Shown: positions 13,766 to 18,123 of the stretch, in pieces
How the letters are laid out: each line of letters begins with the position of its first letter
Position numbering within the stretch: position 1 is the stretch's first letter
Source of the DNA: Bacillota bacterium
GTDB lineage: Bacteria > Bacillota > Clostridia > Oscillospirales > QAMX01
Direction: 5' to 3'
Assembly: GCA_029778935.1 (NCBI GenBank)
Contig: JAKPBM010000345.1
Location: forward strand, 1 to 18,123
DNA: 18,123 nucleotides
Notes under the pieces: generated by a model
Told to the model about the DNA's origin: nothing
The model's input: only the letters and a program-made list of their open reading frames with translations
Database searches by the model: none
Translations under genes and position numbers: made by a program

Positions 13766-14335
13766 TTACTGCTCCTTTCCGTTGGTTGTGTTATTGGGGT
13801 TGCGCGTGATTCCCGCCGCGCTGGCCGCGGCCGACAGGAACTTGTCCAGGCTGCCGCTTTCCAGCGGGTTGCCGTGGCCCAGACCGCTGTTTAGCGTCGG
13901 ACCGGGCCTTGTGTCCTCGAACAAGTAGGGTTCGTTCTTTTTGAGTTCGGTGAGCTGTTCGTCTAGCCCGAGCAGTTTTTCGCCGTCCAGTCTAATCTGC
14001 TCCATGTTGAGCAGGGCCTTGACGGCTTTCGTGTTTTTGGCCCTTGCCGACATCAAAGCGGTTTCCATCGCACTCTCCAGCTTCAGTCTTCCTAGGTCTT
14101 CGTTGTATTTCTTCTCCCAGGCGGCCACTTCGTCCTTGAGCTTCTGGACATCCACGCCGTCGTACTTTCGGACGGTGTCCTGCAGTTGCTGGATGGTCTG
14201 CTGGGCGGTAGCCAGCTCTATTTCTTTGTTTTTCATTTCGGTTTTGTGGTTTTCGACGCTCTTGCCGTGCTCCACCATGATTTTGTCTATCACGTCGTCG
14301 GCAAGGCCCAGTTCTTTGAGAAATTCGCGTTTCAT
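13766..14335 (-). CDS. Capsid scaffold (Gp20-type minor structural protein)
   Basis: This 189-aa protein is a helical, highly charged scaffold. It opens MKREFLKELGLADDVIDKIM, has a long coiled coil (about residues 25-90 with repeated K, E and Q heptads), then LMSARAKNTKAVKALLNME and LDEQLTELKKNEPYLFE, and ends in a flexible Gly/Pro/Asn-rich tail. This is the pattern of the phage Gp20 family, which guides capsid assembly and then leaves the head. AAGGGGAAG precedes the ATG. It sits directly before the capsid gene, as usual. Confidence 0.9.
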   Translation of the reverse strand: MKREFLKELGLADDVIDKIMVEHGKSVENHKTEMKNKEIELATAQQTIQQLQDTVRKYDGVDVQKLKDEVAAWEKKYNEDLGRLKLESAMETALMSARAKNTKAVKALLNMEQIRLDGEKLLGLDEQLTELKKNEPYLFEDTRPGPTLNSGLGHGNPLESGSLDKFLSAAASAAGITRNPNNTTNGKEQ

Positions 14336-14337
14336 TT

Positions 14338-14394
14338 TTACTTCCCCTTTCCGCTACGCTTTTTTACGGGGTCGCTCCCCGTGCGGTGCGCCAT
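14338..14394 (-). CDS. Possible 18-residue basic peptide ORF before the scaffold
   Basis: In the gap between the minor capsid and scaffold genes, ATG at 14394 opens a short frame reading MAHRTGSDPVKKRSGKGK. It stops 2 bp before the scaffold ATG, so the scaffold's ribosome site lies in its last codons. The peptide is strongly basic. There is only a weak ribosome site (GGGCG), and so short a frame can occur by chance. It could be a translational leader for the scaffold. Confidence 0.2.
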   Translation of the reverse strand: MAHRTGSDPVKKRSGKGK

Positions 14395-14444
14395 TGTTAC
14401 GCCCGACGCTGGGCGAAATATAAACAGCGCCCGTTAAGGCGCTG
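14366..14444 (-). promoter_or_regulatory. Three successive hairpins between minor capsid and scaffold genes
   Basis: The 118-bp gap 14336-14453 has three perfect stems: 14366-14371 with 14377-14382 (6 bp), 14400-14404 with 14411-14415 (5 bp), and 14425-14431 with 14438-14444 (7 bp). On the minus-strand transcript the last one comes first and is followed by TTTATATTT, so it may be a weak terminator. It is the longest gap in an operon where other gaps are a few bases. An attenuator, RNA-processing or mRNA-stability role is inferred. Confidence 0.45.
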
Positions 14445-14453
14445 ATATAAACG

Positions 14454-15584
14454 TTATTCAATTCGCTCCCTATCGTACTGACGTTTCAGTCCTGTCTGGT
14501 CGAGGAATTTTTCCTGCTCTTTCAACCACTTGGACAGTTTTGCTTTTGCTTCATCTGTAGGCAAGCCGGCGGCTTCCATGCCTTTCAGCTCGCGCTTCCA
14601 CTTACGGATTTTCCGCTCGTTGTATCTTTGGATTTGCGTTGCTTCATATTCGGTGATTTTCCGGCCTTCGTACTCGTATTTCGGGGCATTCATATCGTCT
14701 AGTTGTGCCTGCGTATAGGTAGGCTTTGATACGCCCTCGATAAACGGGTACATGTTATGCCGGCAGTTCCATCCGCCCAATCCAGGCCCCGTTCCGTAAC
14801 CAGTCTTTTCCACAAGCGACGGGTATTTCGGATGCGTGCCGCTGCGTGAGTAGATTTTGCCTTGCCATTCTGCGTGGTTTTCGGGGCCTACGCCTGTGTT
14901 TCTGGCGCCGGCGTGTGCAGACACCTCAACGAGGTCGCAGCCCATCTCCGCAGCCCTGGCGTCCTGCAATTTGAGCGCAGTCTGATTTACACCAGTCAGC
15001 ACCGCACGCCTTACAGCAACGTCCATGTAATCCGTATGTCCGGAAGGATATGTAATCGTCGCTAGACCCTTGTTCGCAAGGTCTTTGATGGCGTTTCTGG
15101 TGGCCGTCACGTGGTCTAATGCGCCGGACTGGACTTGTAGCCAAGCCCTGTCAAGAGCGCGCTCAAACTGCTTTGTGGCCGTATTGGCGGTGGTTCTGGT
15201 GAGGTTTTCAAACAAGCCTTTGGTCTGCCGCAGCCCCGTTTCCAGCACCTGAATAAGCGCAGGCGATTGCTCGATCGGCGACGGCGCAAGCCCCGCTTTG
15301 CGGTATATCGCGTCATCCACGGACAACGCCTTTTTGGCCGCTTTAGCAAGGATGCGTTCCAGCTGCGGCACGCTTTTACGCGTGGCCCGCGCCAGCCGGC
15401 GGAGAATTTCGTCCCGCACCATGCCCATTTCCAGCAGTTTTCTAAACTGCCATTCTGTGGCCGGGATAAAATCCTCCACCGCCGCGATACGCTCGGCCAT
15501 AAAGGCGATGATGTCTTCCTCCACCAGCGCATACAGCTCCACCAGCGCTTTTGGGTACCGCTCCAGTTGTTCTGGCGTAAGCAT
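14454..15584 (-). CDS. Phage minor capsid protein (Phage_min_cap2 / MuF-like head morphogenesis)
   Basis: This 376-aa protein follows the portal, with one base of overlap (TAATG). The N-terminal half is helical with Arg/Lys-rich stretches (ILRRLARATRKSVPQLERIL). The C-terminal half carries the family's hallmark: VSAHAGARNTGVGPENHAEW, then a WQGKIYSRSG stretch and GLGGWNCRHNMYPF (about residues 220-285), with conserved Cys and His. The end is a charged helical tail. Proteins of this type are packaged in low copy inside the head and may aid assembly or be ejected. There is no added toxin domain. Confidence 0.85.
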   Translation of the reverse strand: MLTPEQLERYPKALVELYALVEEDIIAFMAERIAAVEDFIPATEWQFRKLLEMGMVRDEILRRLARATRKSVPQLERILAKAAKKALSVDDAIYRKAGLAPSPIEQSPALIQVLETGLRQTKGLFENLTRTTANTATKQFERALDRAWLQVQSGALDHVTATRNAIKDLANKGLATITYPSGHTDYMDVAVRRAVLTGVNQTALKLQDARAAEMGCDLVEVSAHAGARNTGVGPENHAEWQGKIYSRSGTHPKYPSLVEKTGYGTGPGLGGWNCRHNMYPFIEGVSKPTYTQAQLDDMNAPKYEYEGRKITEYEATQIQRYNERKIRKWKRELKGMEAAGLPTDEAKAKLSKWLKEQEKFLDQTGLKRQYDRERIE

Positions 15585-17047
15585 TAGCTACCACCAACAA
15601 AGCCCATGATTTCGTCGTTTGTCAGTATGGCTCCCACTCTCTGTTTTGCGGTTGCTTCGTCCTCGCCGTACCACTTCATTCGGAACTCCCAGGGCTGCAT
15701 CAAACCGTCCCGCACTTCCTGCGCGTCCCGCAGTCGTTCGGACTCCTTGTCGATGATATAGCCGTCTTCGAAGTTCACCGTCACTTTCGCGTCCGGGTTC
15801 ACGTTCTCGCCGAGGATTTCCTTGCCTGCCCATAGGATGGCGCGGACAAGCTGCCGGATGGCCCGCTCCATGACGATGTAGTGCTTGCTGGCGTTCTGGA
15901 CAAGCTCCTGCTTGTCGCCCATGTACTGGGTCGCCGTGACGACGCTGCCGACGTTGAACTGGTAATGCTTCGTGCCGAACCCGACCTTGAACGATAAGTA
16001 GTCCAGCTGTGCCTGCAGGCCTTCCCGGTTCTCCTGCACCCGCAGAGAGGGGTTAAACTCCTGCACGGCCTTCTGCCGGCCCTGTTCGTCGATATACCCT
16101 TCCCCCACCTGCACAAACAGCTGCTGCATCACGTCATCGGGGGTTACCCGGTTGCCCTGCTCGTCCAACCGTACAAGACTTTCGTTGTAGAACACCTTTT
16201 TACCGCCCAGCTTGAAGTCCCGACAGAAATTGTTGAAGGCCAGGTCAACGCCCATAAGGTTGTCGACAGCGTGGGCGTAGATGCTCATGCCCAGGCCGTT
16301 AGCGTCCGGGAAGGTGTTCACGATGTTAGGGCTGAAAACCGCAAACAGCGGGACGTTGGCGCCCGTGAAAAACCATTCCGCAACGCCCTCAGGCAGCGGT
16401 TCTTTCACAAGCCGGCCGTTTTCCTCTCGGAAGTACTCGTTTGTGATCTGATAGCCGCCGTTTGCCAGCTCGTGGGTTTCCAGGTAGATGTACTTCCTGC
16501 CTTTCACCGTGGTTTCCGAAACGAAGGCCGCTTCCGTGATCTGCCCTTTGTGTACGGACAGGGGGATGATTTGCTGCGCCGTCAGGTAATCAATATGGAT
16601 TTTAGTGCCCTTATCCGGGCGAATCCGCCCGCCTTCCGACCGCATGCCCGTAAACTTCAGCACAAAAGCGCCCGTACCCAGCGCGAACGCCTTTTCCACC
16701 AGCGCGTTGCCCTGTGCCCAAAAATCGTTCTCGCCCAGAATGCCGCCTGTGCCATCCTCCCCCTGCACAAAGAGGGAGGAGGCTTGGTCATTTTCATCCG
16801 CGATCACGATTTGCGTCTTTTCATTGAGCAGGATCGCCGCCCAGTCTTCGCAGACCTTCTTAGCCATCCGCAGCGAAAACATCCGGCGGGTCTTTTGACG
16901 GTTGCCGTTCAGCTCCTTAAACTCGTGAAAAGGCTTGTAATAGCCCCGCCACCAGTTGAGCCACTCCTCTATGTGGCTGTAATACTCCGCCGAGAGGGAA
17001 AGCCCCCTCTCCCGGTTGATGTATTCGATAATCATCCCGATATTCAA
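15584..17047 (-). CDS. Portal protein (A118/SPP1 gp6-type)
   Basis: This protein forms the dodecameric ring at one head vertex through which DNA enters and leaves. The visible features fit the A118-type portal family: RRMFSLRMAKKVCEDWAAIL near the N-terminus, NDFWAQGNALVEKAFALGTGAF, IDYLTAQQIIPL, VPLFAVFSPNIVNTF with GLGMSIYAHAVDNL, then FGTKHYQFN and EDEATAKQRVGAIL at the end. The length from the chosen start is 487 aa. The frame is open back to 17218, but that part is Arg-rich and lies in another frame of the terminase gene. I chose TTG at 17047 because AAAGGGG ends nine bases before it; the ATG at 17035 has no such site. The start follows the terminase stop by 14 bp. Confidence 0.85.
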   Translation of the reverse strand: MNIGMIIEYINRERGLSLSAEYYSHIEEWLNWWRGYYKPFHEFKELNGNRQKTRRMFSLRMAKKVCEDWAAILLNEKTQIVIADENDQASSLFVQGEDGTGGILGENDFWAQGNALVEKAFALGTGAFVLKFTGMRSEGGRIRPDKGTKIHIDYLTAQQIIPLSVHKGQITEAAFVSETTVKGRKYIYLETHELANGGYQITNEYFREENGRLVKEPLPEGVAEWFFTGANVPLFAVFSPNIVNTFPDANGLGMSIYAHAVDNLMGVDLAFNNFCRDFKLGGKKVFYNESLVRLDEQGNRVTPDDVMQQLFVQVGEGYIDEQGRQKAVQEFNPSLRVQENREGLQAQLDYLSFKVGFGTKHYQFNVGSVVTATQYMGDKQELVQNASKHYIVMERAIRQLVRAILWAGKEILGENVNPDAKVTVNFEDGYIIDKESERLRDAQEVRDGLMQPWEFRMKWYGEDEATAKQRVGAILTNDEIMGFVGGS

Positions 17048-17061
17048 AGCTTCGCACCCCT

Positions 17062-18123
17062 TTAGTGCCCATTCCTCTGCGCCATCCGGCCGATCATCTT
17101 CTTGAAGGGCAGCCAGGAATACTGATCGGCGTTGATGACGTGGTCGTTTCTGTCTTCCGGCTCGTCCTTGTCCTCTTTCCAGCTGTAGGTGTTCATCTCC
17201 CGGACCAGTTCCCTGCACGTGTCCACGACGAGATAGTCGCCGTGGGCCATCCAGCCTGCCTGCAGGTTAATGCGGTCGATAATGTTCGTCTGTTTCCAGG
17301 AACCCTGAAATACATACGGCACGCCGTGAGCCCGCTTGTATTTCTGGCATTCCAGAATCGTGCCCTGGTCGGCGCTGTCGATGAACACGTTCCGGCCAAA
17401 GCCCCACTCCCCTCTACACCGTTCCAGAAAGTCCACCAAAAGCGGCGGGATGTCCGACGGTGTGAGCGGTTTCGGCAGGTCGCGATTGTTGTACACCCGT
17501 TCCGCAAGCGTGATTTTCTTCCGGCAGGCAGTGATGCCGGAAAAAACGAAGGCGAATGTGTCGTCCGACTGCCGGCTATAGGACGTGTCCACGCCGCAGG
17601 AGTAGAGTAGGTAGGTGAAATCTTTGGCTTTAGCGGGCGTGATAACATTTTCCGCGCGCAGGTCGAACACCAATCCAGTCGACCGGCCACGTAAGCCCTG
17701 GATTTTGTTTTTATAGAGCTTTGTCCCCGGCGGAACCGTGGCGATGATTTGCGCCTTTTTCTCTGGCGTAAGCGCCGGATTATCGTCAAAAGTAAAGAAC
17801 CAATGCACCCATCCGGGCTTTGGCTCTTTACAAAGCATCTGATTCAGCTCTTCCGGCGCGTCGTGGGCGTACTCCGGCAGGGGCCGGCTGTGATTGATGT
17901 ACTCGTCGTAGATAGGCAGGCTCGGGTCGTCCGGGTTGAGCGTCGCTATAAGATAATCGCACCGCATCGACGCCTCACGCACGTAGTCCATGTCGGCGAT
18001 GTTTATCTCGTCGATGTACAGGCACCCATACTGTCCGCCCAGCGCCTTTTTCCATCGGGCCTTGTTGTCGTAGCCCAGCACATAGATGATTTTATCCCGG
18101 AAGGCGATGTGGGGCAGGCTGTG
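17062..18123 (-). CDS. terL: Terminase large subunit, C-terminal two thirds (partial)
   Basis: The gene runs off the right edge, and 353 codons are visible. It is the ATP-driven motor and nuclease that packages DNA into the head. CLYIDEI (D38-E39 of the visible part) is the Walker B element with the catalytic Glu. The coupling motif may be LIATLNPDDP just after. The RNase H-like nuclease domain shows its acidic residues in order: CGVDTSYSRQSDDT (about 177-190), VFIDSADQG (about 244-252), and EDRNDHVINADQYSW (about 323-337) near the C-terminus. The layout resembles the SPP1/A118 group. Walker A is outside the window. The operon's promoter and small terminase subunit must lie further right. Confidence 0.9.
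   Translation of the reverse strand, partial: HSLPHIAFRDKIIYVLGYDNKARWKKALGGQYGCLYIDEINIADMDYVREASMRCDYLIATLNPDDPSLPIYDEYINHSRPLPEYAHDAPEELNQMLCKEPKPGWVHWFFTFDDNPALTPEKKAQIIATVPPGTKLYKNKIQGLRGRSTGLVFDLRAENVITPAKAKDFTYLLYSCGVDTSYSRQSDDTFAFVFSGITACRKKITLAERVYNNRDLPKPLTPSDIPPLLVDFLERCRGEWGFGRNVFIDSADQGTILECQKYKRAHGVPYVFQGSWKQTNIIDRINLQAGWMAHGDYLVVDTCRELVREMNTYSWKEDKDEPEDRNDHVINADQYSWLPFKKMIGRMAQRNGH

Overview
The window is a piece of a temperate tailed phage with a long, non-contractile (siphovirus-type) tail, from a host that is most likely a member of the Bacillota. The protein families point that way: an A118/SPP1-type terminase and portal, 'minor capsid 1/2/3'-type connector proteins, a Gp20-type scaffold, a Gp15-type tail chaperone, XkdX, XhlA and an NlpC/P60 endolysin. 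There is no tail sheath, so it is not a myovirus. The genus cannot be fixed from the sequence. All functional names rest on reading the translations, not on database searches.

Layout. Positions 2-103 (+) hold the last 33 codons of a tyrosine integrase. Positions 104-454 are a compact attachment region: two 9-bp repeats 12 bp apart (107-127), a tRNA 3'-end core (about 166-200), a 13-bp hairpin terminator (202-231), a second pair of the same 9-bp repeats, again 12 bp apart (357-377), and the terminator of the opposite-facing late operon (421-443). From 455 to the right edge nearly everything is on the minus strand and reads, in transcription order (right to left): terminase large subunit (partial, 18123-17062), portal, minor capsid protein 2-type protein, a structured 118-bp gap, scaffold, major capsid protein, a 47-aa protein, four head-tail connector or tail completion proteins, tail tube, two tail assembly chaperones, [plus-strand lipoprotein moron], tape measure, small tail protein, baseplate hub, small baseplate protein, glycine-rich tip adhesin, a small tail protein, XkdX, XhlA, holin, endolysin.

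The minus-strand genes are packed with ATGA or GTGA overlaps or gaps of a few bases, so they should be one late operon with coupled translation that ends at the hairpin at 421-443. The one exception is the plus-strand lipoprotein gene at 9029-9553. It has its own Shine-Dalgarno sequence and terminator and is visibly AT-richer than its neighbours, as expected of a lysogenic-conversion 'moron'.

Four points stand out. (1) The integrase and the lysis genes sit on either side of a complete core with matching arm repeats. That is the order of attP in a circular or packaged phage genome, not of attL or attR in an integrated prophage. (2) The endolysin fuses an NlpC/P60 peptidase to a phosphodiester-glycosidase (NAGPA-like) domain. 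(3) The tape measure carries six copies of a 58-residue hydrophobic repeat. (4) The moron lipoprotein is a candidate superinfection-exclusion or surface-modifying protein.
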